From Chloroflexota bacterium (GTDB taxonomy: Bacteria; Chloroflexota; Anaerolineae; J102), in NCBI GenBank assembly GCA_013151415.1, contig JAADII010000133.1, positions 4,832 through 68,831 on the forward strand: 64,000 nt of DNA, given 5' to 3'. A model generated the notes under the pieces. That model had not been told where the DNA came from, made no database searches, and worked only from the letters and a program-made list of their open reading frames with translations. Positions 9,673 to 19,898 of the stretch are shown one piece after another. A program made the position numbers and the translations under genes. Every line of letters begins with the position of its first letter. Position 1 is the stretch's first letter.

Positions 9673-11349
9673 TCAGCCTTCATCGCGCAATTCGCGACGC
9701 AACACTTTGCCCACAGCGCTCTTGGGCAATTCGGAGCGGAACTCAATGTGCTTGGGAACTTTATACGCAGCCAGTTTCTCCTTGCAATAGGCGCGAAGCT
9801 CCTCCGCGGTGAGTTGGGCGCCCTCTTCCAACACAACCCACGCCTTCACCGCCTCGGTGGTGCGCGGATCGGGCACACCGGCCACGCCAACCTCGCGCAC
9901 GGCTGGATGACTGGCGATCACTTCTTCGACCTCGCGCGGCCAAACCTGGAAGCCGCTCGGTTTGATCACGTCTTTCTTGCGATCCACAATGAAGAGATAG
10001 CCTTCTTCATCGAGATAGCCCAAGTCGCCTGTGTAAAGCCAGCCGTCCTTGATGGTCTCCGCGGTGGCTTCAGGTCGTTTCCAGTAGCCCAGCATCAATT
10101 GATCCGCCTTGATTAGAATTTCACCCACTTCGCCCAAAGGAAGGTTCTGCTCACCCGTTTCCACATCGACGATGCGCACATCGACATCGGGCAATGGCAT
10201 GCCCACCGAACCGACCTTATACTTGCCCATAATGGGCGTAATCACCGCGGCCATCATGGATTCGGTCAGCGCATAGCCCTCGACAATACGACAACCGGCC
10301 ACGGCCTCGAAACGCTCTTTTGTGTCCTGTAGCAAGGCCGATGCGCCTGAAATGCAAAGCTTGATGGAGGTCAGATCGGCTTTCCCCGATTTAACCTTAG
10401 GATGGAGCAGCAGTGCATTGAAAAATGTGGGCACGCCAGGGACAAAGGTGGCCTTTGTTTTTTCGATGCTGGCCACGACGTCGTCAATATCGCGGGGATT
10501 GGGCACCAGCGCCATCATGCCGCGGCTGGTCAAGGCCGCCATTTGCACGCCTACGGCCGCGAACACATGGAAGAGAGGCAGGCTTGTCAGGAAGACCTCG
10601 TTCCAATCCTCCAACGTATTTTTGAACCATTCATGGATCTGCCAACCCGACATCATAATGCCCATGTGCGAGCCGAGTGCGGCTTTGGAGGGGCCAGTGG
10701 TGCCGCCCGTGAAAAGAATTAGGGCTGGATCTTGTGGCTCCACCTTCACGTCGGGTCGCGACGCGCCCTGGTTTTGCGCCAAAATATCTGCAAACCATAC
10801 ATCCCCTGCTTGCAGTTCGATGCGATGCCCCTCTTTTTTCTCTTTGAGCAAGGTGAATAGAAAACGAAGGATCGAGGGAAGGTAGTCCTTGATGGGAGCG
10901 GCGATAATGCGTTTGACCGGCGTCTTGTCTTGAATGCCCTTCACTTTGTCGTAAAATAGGGTGAGCACAATTGCGGTTTCGGCTTCGCATTCGTTGAGCA
11001 TGTGCTCCAACTCGGGCCCAGTGTAAAGGGGGTTGATGGAAGCCACAATGCCGCCCGCTTTCCAAATGCCCAACTCGGCAATGACATAATGCGGCGTGTT
11101 TGGCATGAGTATGGCCACCCGATCGCCCTTTTTCACTCCCATCTTCACCAGGCCCGCCGCGAAAGCGTCGCTAAGGCGGTCGATTTCCCCGTAAGTAAGG
11201 GTGACGCCCTTAAACCATACCATAGGGCTCTCGGGTCGCGTCTGCGCCGATTCGTGCACCAGGTCAACGACTGTTTGTTGTGGATAGGGCTTGAGGCTGT
11301 GGCGCACCCCTTCGTCGTAATGTTCGAGCCAGGGTCTTGGATAACTCAT
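9673..11349 (-). CDS. Long-chain fatty acid-CoA ligase / AMP-binding enzyme
   Basis: LFTGGTTGPSKAAL, YTGDLGYLDEEGYLFIVDRKKDVIKPSGFQVWP, PKSAVGKVLRREL; start at MSYPRPW. Confidence 0.92.
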   Translation of the reverse strand: MSYPRPWLEHYDEGVRHSLKPYPQQTVVDLVHESAQTRPESPMVWFKGVTLTYGEIDRLSDAFAAGLVKMGVKKGDRVAILMPNTPHYVIAELGIWKAGGIVASINPLYTGPELEHMLNECEAETAIVLTLFYDKVKGIQDKTPVKRIIAAPIKDYLPSILRFLFTLLKEKKEGHRIELQAGDVWFADILAQNQGASRPDVKVEPQDPALILFTGGTTGPSKAALGSHMGIMMSGWQIHEWFKNTLEDWNEVFLTSLPLFHVFAAVGVQMAALTSRGMMALVPNPRDIDDVVASIEKTKATFVPGVPTFFNALLLHPKVKSGKADLTSIKLCISGASALLQDTKERFEAVAGCRIVEGYALTESMMAAVITPIMGKYKVGSVGMPLPDVDVRIVDVETGEQNLPLGEVGEILIKADQLMLGYWKRPEATAETIKDGWLYTGDLGYLDEEGYLFIVDRKKDVIKPSGFQVWPREVEEVIASHPAVREVGVAGVPDPRTTEAVKAWVVLEEGAQLTAEELRAYCKEKLAAYKVPKHIEFRSELPKSAVGKVLRRELRDEG

Positions 11350-11666
11350 GATGGTTTCTCCTTCGTTAGGGTGAATGCTGTGGGATTTTGGCCGCGTTTC
11401 CTTCAATGGATGTTGCATATGGCATGATTCACTGGATGACAGCCTGTGTTGTTGAGCGGACCCGCCGTTTCGACGACCATGTTTCCATCTTCAAGTCCTA
11501 TGCCATAAATCAGTATCTTCCCACTATTGTAACAAAATACGCGGAATGTGTCCATGCATCCATTTCTTTCCTTGCCGCGGTGCGTGGGTCTTGTTATACT
11601 TCGGTGCAATACCCGTTTAGGCCCGTCGGCTTCGCCCCCCGTCCTCTTTTTCTCCTGCTTTCAACG

Positions 11667-12329
11667 ATGCCCACAATTCCCGTCATTCAAAACATCCTCA
11701 GCGCCAATGATCAGGTCGCCTTGGAAAATCGAGAACGCTTTTTCGAGAAGGGCGTTTTCGCCCTCAACCTCATGGCCTCGCCTGGCGCGGGCAAGACCAG
11801 CGTGATCCTGGCCACTAGTGAACGTCTCTCTCCCTCGCTTCGCGCCGGGGTCATTGAAGGCGATCTGGCCTCGAACATTGACGCCGATAAGATCGCCGCG
11901 CGCGGCATCCCCGTGGTCCAGATCAATACGGGCGGCGGTTGCCACCTCGACGCGCCCATGATCAGAGCCGCTTTGCCCAATTTGCCTCTCGACGACATCG
12001 ATCTGCTCTTCATCGAAAACGTGGGCAATTTGGTGTGCCCCGCCAATTTTCAGCTTGGTTCACATCTCAATGTGGTGGTGGCCAGCGTTTCCGAGGGACA
12101 CGACAAGCCCTATAAATATCCCGGCATGTTCACCGCGGCCGATGTGGTGTTGCTAAACAAGGCCGATCTTATCGATGTGTTCGAGTTCGACGTGGATTAT
12201 TTCCGCCGCGGCCTGCTCATGGTCAACGAATCCGCGCCCCTCTTCATTCTCTCCTGCAAAACCGGCGAGGGCGTGGACGAGTGGGTTGAATGGCTACATC
12301 AAACATGGCATAATAGGGAGCGCGACTGA
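11667..12329 (+). CDS. hypB: Hydrogenase nickel incorporation GTPase HypB
   Basis: NLMASPGAGKTSVI P-loop, GDLASNIDADKI, FIENVGNLVCPANF, LLNKADLI; start at MPTIPVIQN. Confidence 0.95.
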   Translation: MPTIPVIQNILSANDQVALENRERFFEKGVFALNLMASPGAGKTSVILATSERLSPSLRAGVIEGDLASNIDADKIAARGIPVVQINTGGGCHLDAPMIRAALPNLPLDDIDLLFIENVGNLVCPANFQLGSHLNVVVASVSEGHDKPYKYPGMFTAADVVLLNKADLIDVFEFDVDYFRRGLLMVNESAPLFILSCKTGEGVDEWVEWLHQTWHNRERD

Positions 12330-12354
12330 GGCATCTCAGGGCTTGGAGGTTTTT

Positions 12355-12567
12355 ATGCTGACCAAAAAATCTGTCATCGAGCATGAACAATTCATTGTTA
12401 ATGAACACGGTGAACGCATCGCCGCAATTTTGCCCATCGACATTTATGAACGTTTACTTGAGGATATTCATGATTTGAAAGTGATCGCAGAACGAAAAGA
12501 GGAGCCGACAATTAGCTTAGAGGCTGTACGCAAACGTTTGCTGGAAGATGGCTTCTTATCGGATTGA
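12355..12567 (+). CDS. Phd/YefM-like antitoxin of a RelE-type module
   Basis: 70 aa, small; VNEHGERIAAILPIDIYERLLEDIHDL; overlaps the downstream RelE-like ORF by 20 nt. Confidence 0.7.
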   Translation: MLTKKSVIEHEQFIVNEHGERIAAILPIDIYERLLEDIHDLKVIAERKEEPTISLEAVRKRLLEDGFLSD

Positions 12568-12808
12568 ATTCAAACGTTCTGCTGAAAAAGATTTGCGAAA
12601 GGCGCCCAAGAACGTTATCAAGCGTGTGTTTCGGCAAATCGATGCGTTGGCTGAGGAGCCGTTGCCGCGTCAGGCGGTAAAGCTGACAGGTCAAGAGCGT
12701 TTGTTTCGGATACGAGTGGGCGATTATCGCATCATATACGAAATACTACCCAAAGAATCCGTTGTCGTTATTCACTACATTCGCCATCGTCGCGAAGCAT
12801 ATCGATAA
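12548..12808 (+). CDS. RelE/ParE-family toxin
   Basis: YRIEFKRSAEKDLRKAPKNVIKRVFRQIDALA ... VKLTGQERLFRIRVGDYRIIYEI ... IRHRREAYR. Confidence 0.9.
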   Translation: MASYRIEFKRSAEKDLRKAPKNVIKRVFRQIDALAEEPLPRQAVKLTGQERLFRIRVGDYRIIYEILPKESVVVIHYIRHRREAYR

Positions 12809-12845
12809 CTGTTTCTTCCAAAGCGCAGTTTACGGACATCCAATC

Positions 12846-13103
12846 ATGTGCCTAGGCGTTCCCGGAAAAGTCATCGAAATTCAAGAAAATCCCCTTGGCA
12901 TGACCATGGGCAAAGTCAGTTTTGCCGGCATTGTCAAGGAGGTGTGTTTGGCCTATGTGCCCGATGTGCAGGTGGGCGATTATGTCATTGTGCATGTGGG
13001 ATTCGCCATCAGCAAGGTGGACGAGCAAGAGGCCATGGAAGTGTTCAAATACTTGCAAGAGATGGACGAACTCGGGGAATTGGACATCCCGCAACCCGAT
13101 TGA
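12846..13103 (+). CDS. hypC: Hydrogenase maturation factor HypC
   Basis: [13 protein letters not shown]-terminus, [21 protein letters not shown]. Confidence 0.95.
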   Translation: MCLGVPGKVIEIQENPLGMTMGKVSFAGIVKEVCLAYVPDVQVGDYVIVHVGFAISKVDEQEAMEVFKYLQEMDELGELDIPQPD

Positions 13104-13182
13104 GCGGACAAAAGCCGATTTCCGCGAGTTTTCCGCAAAAAATTACGCAACACGCACTACGCAACGCGCACCACCTATTATT

Positions 13183-14274
13183 ATGAAATTCGTCGATGAG
13201 TATCGAAACGAAACCGAAGCGCAGAAATTCGTCCAGGCCATTCACCAGGTGACCACGCAGCCCTGGACGTTGATGGAAATCTGCGGCGGCCAGACGCACA
13301 CCATCATCAAATTCGGCATCGACCGCCTGTTGCCCGAGGAGATCACGCTGGTTCATGGGCCGGGTTGTCCGGTGTGCGTCACGCCGTTGGAGCTTATTGA
13401 CAAAGCCATCGCCATCGCTCGGCGGCCTGAGGTCATTTTCACCACTTTTGGCGACATGATGCGCGTGCCCGGCTCGGAGGCCGATCTGCTCAGCGTCAAA
13501 GCCCAAGGCGGCGATGTGCGCATGCTTTATTCGCCCCTGGACGCGGTGAAGCTGGCCCAGCAGAACCCGGATCGTCAGGTCGTGTTCTTCGCGGTGGGGT
13601 TCGAGACCACCGCGCCGGCCAATGCCATGGCTGTGTGGCAGGCGAAGCAATTGGGGTTGGATAATTTTTCCATTCTTTGCTCGCATGTGTTGGTTCCGCC
13701 GGCCATGGAGGCCATTCTCAGTTCGCCACACAATTTGGTGCAGGGGTTTTTGGCCGCGGGTCATGTGTGCGCGGTAATGGGCTATTGGGAATATGAACCC
13801 ATTGCCGAAAAATATCGCACGCCCATCGCGCCCACCGGGTTCGAGCCTCTGGATTTGTTGCAAGGGATTTACATTGTTGTGAAGATGTTGGAAGAAGGGC
13901 GTTGGGGCGTGGAAAATCAGTATGTGCGGGCGGTGACGCGCGAGGGTAATGTCTCTGCGCAAAAATTGGTGAAGCAGGTCTTTCAGGTGTGTGATCGTCC
14001 CTGGCGCGGCATTGGCGTGATTCCTAAAAGCGGGCTTTGTTTAAAGCCTGAGTTCGCCGATTTCGACGCGGCCGAACGTTTCGAGGTCACCGGCATCGTC
14101 ACCCAGGAATCGTCGGTTTGCATCGCCGGCGAGATCATGCAGGGCCTGAAGAAGCCTCACCAGTGCCCCGCATTTGGCGCGGAATGCACGCCCGAACATC
14201 CTCTCGGCGCGCCTATGGTGTCCACCGAAGGCGCTTGCGCGGCCTATTATCAATATGGTCGAGTGGTGACCTGA
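13183..14274 (+). CDS. hypD: Hydrogenase maturation protein HypD
   Basis: [77 protein letters not shown]. Confidence 0.96.
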   Translation: MKFVDEYRNETEAQKFVQAIHQVTTQPWTLMEICGGQTHTIIKFGIDRLLPEEITLVHGPGCPVCVTPLELIDKAIAIARRPEVIFTTFGDMMRVPGSEADLLSVKAQGGDVRMLYSPLDAVKLAQQNPDRQVVFFAVGFETTAPANAMAVWQAKQLGLDNFSILCSHVLVPPAMEAILSSPHNLVQGFLAAGHVCAVMGYWEYEPIAEKYRTPIAPTGFEPLDLLQGIYIVVKMLEEGRWGVENQYVRAVTREGNVSAQKLVKQVFQVCDRPWRGIGVIPKSGLCLKPEFADFDAAERFEVTGIVTQESSVCIAGEIMQGLKKPHQCPAFGAECTPEHPLGAPMVSTEGACAAYYQYGRVVT

Positions 14275-15338
14275 TGACTGCCCCCCGCGATCTTCTAACT
14301 TCCCTCCAGTGTCCCATCCCTATCCGCGATTATCCCACCGTGCTGCTGGCGCACGGCGGGGGCGGCAGCCTGACGCAGATGCTCATCGAGCGCATGTTTG
14401 TGCAGGCGTTCGACAATCCCACGCTGGAAATGCTGCACGACGCCGCGGTGATGGATGTCAATGGCGCGCGGCTGGCTTTTTCCACCGATTCGTTTGTCAT
14501 CAGCCCCCTTTTCTTCCCCGGCGGCGACATCGGCTCGCTGGCCGTGCATGGCACGGTGAACGATTTGGCCATGGCTGGCGCGCGACCGCTGGGCCTTTCC
14601 TCGGCCCTGATCCTGGAAGAAGGCTTGCCCATGGAAGATCTGTGGCGGATCGTGCAATCCATGCAGGCCGCGGCCGCGGAGGTTGGGGTTCCCATCATCA
14701 CCGGCGACACGAAAGTGGTGGATAAGGGCAAGGGCGACGGCGCGTTCATCAACACCACGGGCATCGGCCTTATCCCGGACGGGATTCGCATCTCGCCCAC
14801 CCGCGCCCAACCCGGCGATGTGGCGCTCATCAACGGCCCCATCGCGGATCACGGCATCGCCATCATGTCGGTGCGCGAGGGGCTTGAATTCGAGACCACC
14901 ATCGAGAGCGATTCGGCCCCGTTGCACGATCTGGTGGCCGCCTTGCTCGGAGCCGTGGGGGATGGCGTGCATGTGCTGCGCGACCCCACCCGCGGGGGCG
15001 TGGCCAGCGCGCTGAATGAGATCGCCCAAAAGGCGCGCGTGGGGATTCGTTTGGACGAGAAGGCCATCCCCATTCGCGAGCAGGTGCGCGCGGCTTGCGA
15101 AATTCTGGGTTTCGACCCGCTCTACGTGGCCAACGAGGGCAAGTGCATCGCTATCGTCGCCGCGTCCGCGGCGGAAACCGCACTGGAGGTCATGCGCGGC
15201 CATCCTTTGGGCCGCGACGCGGCCATTATCGGTCGGGTGGTGGAGGAGCATCCCGGCCGGGTGTTCCTGCGCAGTCGCATCGGCGGCTTGAGGGTGGTGG
15301 ATATGCTGAGCGGAGAGCAATTGCCGCGAATTTGTTGA
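14274..15338 (+). CDS. hypE: Hydrogenase maturation protein HypE
   Basis: LLAHGGGGSLTQMLI, DSFVISPLFFPGGDIGSLAVHGTVNDLAM, DPTRGGVASALNEIA, C-terminal PRIC; start overlaps the hypD stop (TGATG). Confidence 0.96.
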   Translation: MTAPRDLLTSLQCPIPIRDYPTVLLAHGGGGSLTQMLIERMFVQAFDNPTLEMLHDAAVMDVNGARLAFSTDSFVISPLFFPGGDIGSLAVHGTVNDLAMAGARPLGLSSALILEEGLPMEDLWRIVQSMQAAAAEVGVPIITGDTKVVDKGKGDGAFINTTGIGLIPDGIRISPTRAQPGDVALINGPIADHGIAIMSVREGLEFETTIESDSAPLHDLVAALLGAVGDGVHVLRDPTRGGVASALNEIAQKARVGIRLDEKAIPIREQVRAACEILGFDPLYVANEGKCIAIVAASAAETALEVMRGHPLGRDAAIIGRVVEEHPGRVFLRSRIGGLRVVDMLSGEQLPRIC

Positions 15339-15356
15339 GACAAGGGGGTGGGTTTC

Positions 15357-16040
15357 ATGCCTCATCGACGTTCGATCTCCGCTTTCGACATCATTGGTCC
15401 TATCATGGTGGGGCCCTCTAGCTCGCATACGGCTGGCGCGGTGCGACTAGGGCAGGTGGGCCGCGCGGTGCTGGGCGTGCAACCCAAAGAGGCGCTCATC
15501 GGTTTGCATGGCTCGTTCGCGGAAACAGGTCGCGGACACGGCACCGATCGCGCCTTGGTGGCCGGTTTATTGGGCATGGACACGCACGATCCGCGCATTC
15601 GCGATAGCTTGGATATCGCCAGAGAAAAGGGGATGCGGGTGGCGTTTGAGAAAGTGGATTTGGGCGAGGACGCACATCCCAATTCGGCGCGACTCCATCT
15701 CAAGGCCTGGGGGCGCGAGGTGGTGATAGAGGGCGCGTCCGTAGGCGGGGGTGTGGTGGAAATCACCCAGATTCAGGGCTTTCCTGTGAGATTTAGCGGA
15801 AAATACGACACCCTAATCGTGGTGGCTGAAGACCGCCCCGGCACCATCAATATCGTCACCGGTCTCATGTTGGACCATCGAGTCAATGTGGCTTTTTTGC
15901 GCGTGGGGCGTAAACAACGCGGAGGCGACGCCATCATGGTCTATGAGACCGATGATCACATTCCCGAAGAGCTGGTGGAGGCGTTGGAAGATTTCCACTG
16001 GGTGCGTTGGGTGCGGCATGTGCCCCCGATCATGGGCTAA
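15357..16040 (+). CDS. sdaAB: L-serine ammonia-lyase, iron-sulfur-dependent, beta subunit
   Basis: SAFDIIGPIMVGPSSSHTAGAVRLG, GTDRALVAGLLGM, C-terminal ACT-like region. Confidence 0.93.
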   Translation: MPHRRSISAFDIIGPIMVGPSSSHTAGAVRLGQVGRAVLGVQPKEALIGLHGSFAETGRGHGTDRALVAGLLGMDTHDPRIRDSLDIAREKGMRVAFEKVDLGEDAHPNSARLHLKAWGREVVIEGASVGGGVVEITQIQGFPVRFSGKYDTLIVVAEDRPGTINIVTGLMLDHRVNVAFLRVGRKQRGGDAIMVYETDDHIPEELVEALEDFHWVRWVRHVPPIMG

Positions 16041-16091
16041 GTGCAACCATCAACTCTCAACGATCAATCGTGAACTCCGAACTGTGAACTT

Positions 16092-16982
16092 ATGATCGAA
16101 TCCATTGCCGAGATGGTGGATCTGGCCGAGAACCAGGGCCTGCCATTACACGAAATCGCACTTCGGGCCGAGATGCAACATAGCGGCCGCAAACGGGAAG
16201 AACTGCGCGAGCGGATGCGTGAACGGCTGGAAACCATGCGCGAAAGTGTGGAGCATGGATTGGCCGAGCCGGTTATGTCGCTTAGCGGCCTGAGCGGCGG
16301 CAACGCACATCGACTGTGGAACTGGTTGTCTGAACCGGGGTGCGAGCCGATCACCGGTCCTATTTTGAGCCGAGCGGTTGCGCGGGCCATGGCGGTGAAT
16401 GAGGTGAACGCGGGCATGGGCTGCATCGTGGCCACCCCCACGGCCGGTTCGGCCGGCATCTTGCCCGGCGTGTTGCTCACGCTGCAAGAGATGCGCGGGT
16501 TTTCGGATGAGCAATTGGTGGATGCGCTGTTTACGGCTGCCGGGATTGGCGGGGTGATCTTTCGTCGGGCGAGCGTTTCGGGCGCGGCTGGCGGGTGTCA
16601 GGCTGAAACGGGGAGCGCGGCCGCAATGGCCGCGGGCGCAGCCGTGGAATTGTTGGGCGGGGCCCCGCGTCAATCAGCCCATGCCGTGGCCATGACGTTG
16701 AAAAACATGTTGGGCCTGGTTTGTGATCCTGTGGCCGGCTTGGTGGAGATCCCTTGTGTAAAACGCAATGCGGCCGGCGCGGCGCAATGTTTCATAGCCG
16801 TCGATCTGGCGTTGGCCGGGGTCGAAAGTGTAATCCCGGCTGATGAAGTCATTGATGCCATGGGCGCGATTGGTCGTCGAATGGATGAACGCTTTAAGGA
16901 AACCGCGCGCGGCGGTTTGGCCGCCACACCCACGGGAAGACGTTTGGCCAGGCTGATATGGGAAGAGAAAAGAGAGGATTAA
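16092..16982 (+). CDS. sdaAA: L-serine ammonia-lyase, iron-sulfur-dependent, alpha subunit
   Basis: VNAGMGCIVATPTAGSAGILPGVL, GCQAETGSAAAMAAGA, GLVCDPVAGLVEIPCVKRNA. Confidence 0.95.
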   Translation: MIESIAEMVDLAENQGLPLHEIALRAEMQHSGRKREELRERMRERLETMRESVEHGLAEPVMSLSGLSGGNAHRLWNWLSEPGCEPITGPILSRAVARAMAVNEVNAGMGCIVATPTAGSAGILPGVLLTLQEMRGFSDEQLVDALFTAAGIGGVIFRRASVSGAAGGCQAETGSAAAMAAGAAVELLGGAPRQSAHAVAMTLKNMLGLVCDPVAGLVEIPCVKRNAAGAAQCFIAVDLALAGVESVIPADEVIDAMGAIGRRMDERFKETARGGLAATPTGRRLARLIWEEKRED

Positions 16983-17032
16983 CCGCCCCTCCGGTTATGA
17001 CGCTGCGTTCATCTTGAGGATTATGCGTCGGT

Positions 17033-18091
17033 TCAAAAAAATCGACGCAGCATTTGTTTGACCAGTATCCAGTTTGAGAGATTGAGTTCGCGACGCAAAC
17101 GGAGGGTTATTCGAAACTTGCGCCATGCTCCTGGGAGATTGTGTAATTTTATGTAAGCCAGCGCTCGGGCCAATTCGATCCGCCATAACAGGTCATAATA
17201 CGCACCGTATGGGCGAATGGCGTCATCAGCCTTGGCGAGCAAGGTCAAGGCCGCGTTTGGTTGACCGGTTTCGATCAGCATTTCGCCATATTTCCATTGC
17301 GTGCGCGCGACCTGACGTTGATATTGTCCCGGGTGACGGGCGAGTATTGCCAAACTTTGCCGAAAACAGGGTTCAGCTTCGGTGAAACGCCTTTGCATGC
17401 TCAAAATCTCGCCCAAATCCGCCAACGCGCCCGCCACCAAAATATCGCCATCCGCAACCTGAGCATGAGCTTCGAGCGCGGCGCGCATAGCCTGTTCCGC
17501 CTCTTCCAACCGCCCTTCGTCGCGAAGCAGCCACGCCCTCACTTGCAATGGATTCCCCCGCCAGGGATCATGCTCATCGACGTTTTGGAGGATATCGCGA
17601 ATGATATTCTGAGCTTTTTCCCGATCACCTAACGCCCGATGACATAACGCTGTCATGAACCAATTCTTTAGCGCTTCAAAGGGTTGATCCAGTTGGGTGT
17701 AAAGAGCGTAGGCTTGTTCGAACGACTCGATAGCCTCTTCATGATAGCCTTTTCTATGGAGATTATGCCCTTGCGCGCCCAAAAAATCGGCCAGGTTTTG
17801 CCAATCCTCCAGCCTCTTGGCCGATTCGATGGCTTCTCTTTCTAATCGTTGCATGGTTTGCAGGCCCGTCACCGTGTCTCGAGCCAGCAAGAAGCCAAAG
17901 AGCAAGCGCAAACGCACCACGGCTTCGTCGTCGCGTTCGCGAAGCGCCCGAGATAGCGCTGAGTCCAACTTCGACCATTCGGCTACATCGAGCCCGGTTG
18001 GCGTGAGATCGGCGCTATCCAGTTTTTGGGCGAGGAGGTGAAGCGCGTCCCAATCGATGGTCATGTCATCCTCTTGAGGCGAGAAACTCAT
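17033..18091 (-). CDS. TPR-repeat sensor partner of the upstream XRE-NTPase
   Basis: TPR-like helices (EEAIESFEQAYALYTQLDQPFEAL, ALCHRALGDREKAQN); overlaps the 18088-19719 ORF by 4 nt. Confidence 0.75.
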   Translation of the reverse strand: MSFSPQEDDMTIDWDALHLLAQKLDSADLTPTGLDVAEWSKLDSALSRALRERDDEAVVRLRLLFGFLLARDTVTGLQTMQRLEREAIESAKRLEDWQNLADFLGAQGHNLHRKGYHEEAIESFEQAYALYTQLDQPFEALKNWFMTALCHRALGDREKAQNIIRDILQNVDEHDPWRGNPLQVRAWLLRDEGRLEEAEQAMRAALEAHAQVADGDILVAGALADLGEILSMQRRFTEAEPCFRQSLAILARHPGQYQRQVARTQWKYGEMLIETGQPNAALTLLAKADDAIRPYGAYYDLLWRIELARALAYIKLHNLPGAWRKFRITLRLRRELNLSNWILVKQMLRRFF

Positions 18092-19719
18092 TGTCTGGAA
18101 ACGAATTCCGCTAAAGATGGCGTGATGGCGAAATCGCCTTGCTCTAAATCGTTGTTGACGATCAGAAACCTCTCATAAAGAAGCGTCAGGCTTTGGGGAA
18201 GCAGTTCGAGACGTCTGTCGGCCTTGAACCAACCGCGCATTGTGTCAAAAGTAATGCGATGGCCCGAGTGCGTATGATGGGCGATTCGCTGCAAAACGCG
18301 TTGGGCTGCTCGACCGGCCCGGCCCTCGGCTTGCAATTCTCGCCACGCCTGCTCATAGAGGGAATTGAGCAATGCATCTCCCAACAGCTTGGGCAGGTCA
18401 TCGAGATAGCTCCATGATAATCGGGCCACATTGCTGGCGACAATTTGCATGAGTAGGGGCATTCCGCCTGTGACCTGAATAAGGCGTTGAAGATGCGCTT
18501 CATCAAGCGAGAGGGATAAACGAGTTAGTAAGGGGTTTTCATGCCGATACCGATCGATGTGCCATCTCAGAAAGATGGCGGCGTCGCTGATATCTGTAAT
18601 GGGGCGCAAGTGAACAAGCGCGGTTTTGCCCGGATATTCCGTTTCTCGAAAAGCGCGTCGCGTCGTCACCAACGCTCGGATGTTCGGCGAAACCACAGCC
18701 GAAAGGAAGCGAACGATCTGATCGCGGGCCGCGACCGTCTCCAGATTATCGACGAAGATGATCGCTCGACGACCGTACAATCGATCGCGAATATCTCGCG
18801 TGTATTGCTTGGGGCTGATGCGCGTTTGTTGCGGCAGCCCCAATTGTTCTCGCAAGCGGTAAAAGAATCCAATAGCATCCGAATAACCCGGTTCAATGGC
18901 TTTGGGTTCGCCGAGATTCGCGTCGATGATTTTCGATTTGGCGCTGTCTCCCAGTATGACGTCCGCCGCGCCCAACTCGAAAAGGCAACGTATGATTTGC
19001 GCCGCCACCGTGCTTTTGCCCATGCCGCCATACGAAGCCAGAATGATGATGTGCGTTTCATTGCTCAATAAACGTTGCACCACATCGACATAGGCGATCG
19101 TCGAAGCCGGATGGGCGTCTCCCATCTCCAATTGGTTTTGCAGACTCACAAACGAGTTCTCTCGCTCTAACAGGCCGACAAAGTAGACGCCAAACGCGGC
19201 GGAAAGAGCCAGGGTTTGCTCTTGCAAGCGAACGGGCGCATGGCCACAATGTCTCGGAATGGCGAGCGCGGGCCTTTTTCCACGTCGAAAACCGCGTCTT
19301 AAATTGGCCCACCGCGCGGTAATCGAAAAGCGCGAAGGGCTAGATGAGGGTTCGGATGCACGGTCCTCTGGCAATGATGAGATGTCCCAATTAAGGTCGA
19401 GGGGCTTGTTGGCGCCCTTTTCGCGCGTACGCGAGCTTTGTGGTCCGATTGATGTCGCGTATCCGGCGGCGGTGAGAAGCTCGTTGATGGCCTCTGGCTC
19501 CGTAATGCCCAATGCCCTGGCAATATCGATGACTCGCTCGGGCGTTTGCGGACGCGTCTCGCCAGAAAGCCAACGGTTTGCCGTGGCCGCCGACACGCCC
19601 ACGCGGCGGGCCAACCAACTGGCCGAACGTTCGCGCGCTTCCAGATGACGTGCAAGCAGAGTGGAAAATCGAATATGATGCATTACAGGAATTGCACAAA
19701 ACTTTTGCGGCGAATGCAA
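18088..19719 (-). CDS. XRE-type HTH plus STAND/NB-ARC-like NTPase
   Basis: HTH LARRVGVSAATANRWLSGETRPQTPERVIDIARALGI; Walker A ASYGGMGKSTVAAQ; Walker B AIIFVDNLET. Likely start at the internal M at 19683 (MHHIRFSTLLARHLEARE). Confidence 0.85.
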   Translation of the reverse strand: MHSPQKFCAIPVMHHIRFSTLLARHLEARERSASWLARRVGVSAATANRWLSGETRPQTPERVIDIARALGITEPEAINELLTAAGYATSIGPQSSRTREKGANKPLDLNWDISSLPEDRASEPSSSPSRFSITARWANLRRGFRRGKRPALAIPRHCGHAPVRLQEQTLALSAAFGVYFVGLLERENSFVSLQNQLEMGDAHPASTIAYVDVVQRLLSNETHIIILASYGGMGKSTVAAQIIRCLFELGAADVILGDSAKSKIIDANLGEPKAIEPGYSDAIGFFYRLREQLGLPQQTRISPKQYTRDIRDRLYGRRAIIFVDNLETVAARDQIVRFLSAVVSPNIRALVTTRRAFRETEYPGKTALVHLRPITDISDAAIFLRWHIDRYRHENPLLTRLSLSLDEAHLQRLIQVTGGMPLLMQIVASNVARLSWSYLDDLPKLLGDALLNSLYEQAWRELQAEGRAGRAAQRVLQRIAHHTHSGHRITFDTMRGWFKADRRLELLPQSLTLLYERFLIVNNDLEQGDFAITPSLAEFVSRQ

Positions 19720-19898
19720 AGAAATAACGCGTTTAATGATCGGGGATTTCGGTTACCCTGTACGTAGATTCTCCGATGCGCAGGAGAGAATAGCATCGAT
19801 TAGGTTTGTCGGCCAGCATGCAGCGACCTTAGTCGGTCGGGATCGATCCGCCGGTGAACCTCCTCTTCTCAATCCATTGCTCGAACGGAGGTTTGCTC

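Noticed and set aside
14295-15428. 377-aa minus-strand ORF
   Set aside because: Antisense to hypE and the sdaAB start; shadow ORF.
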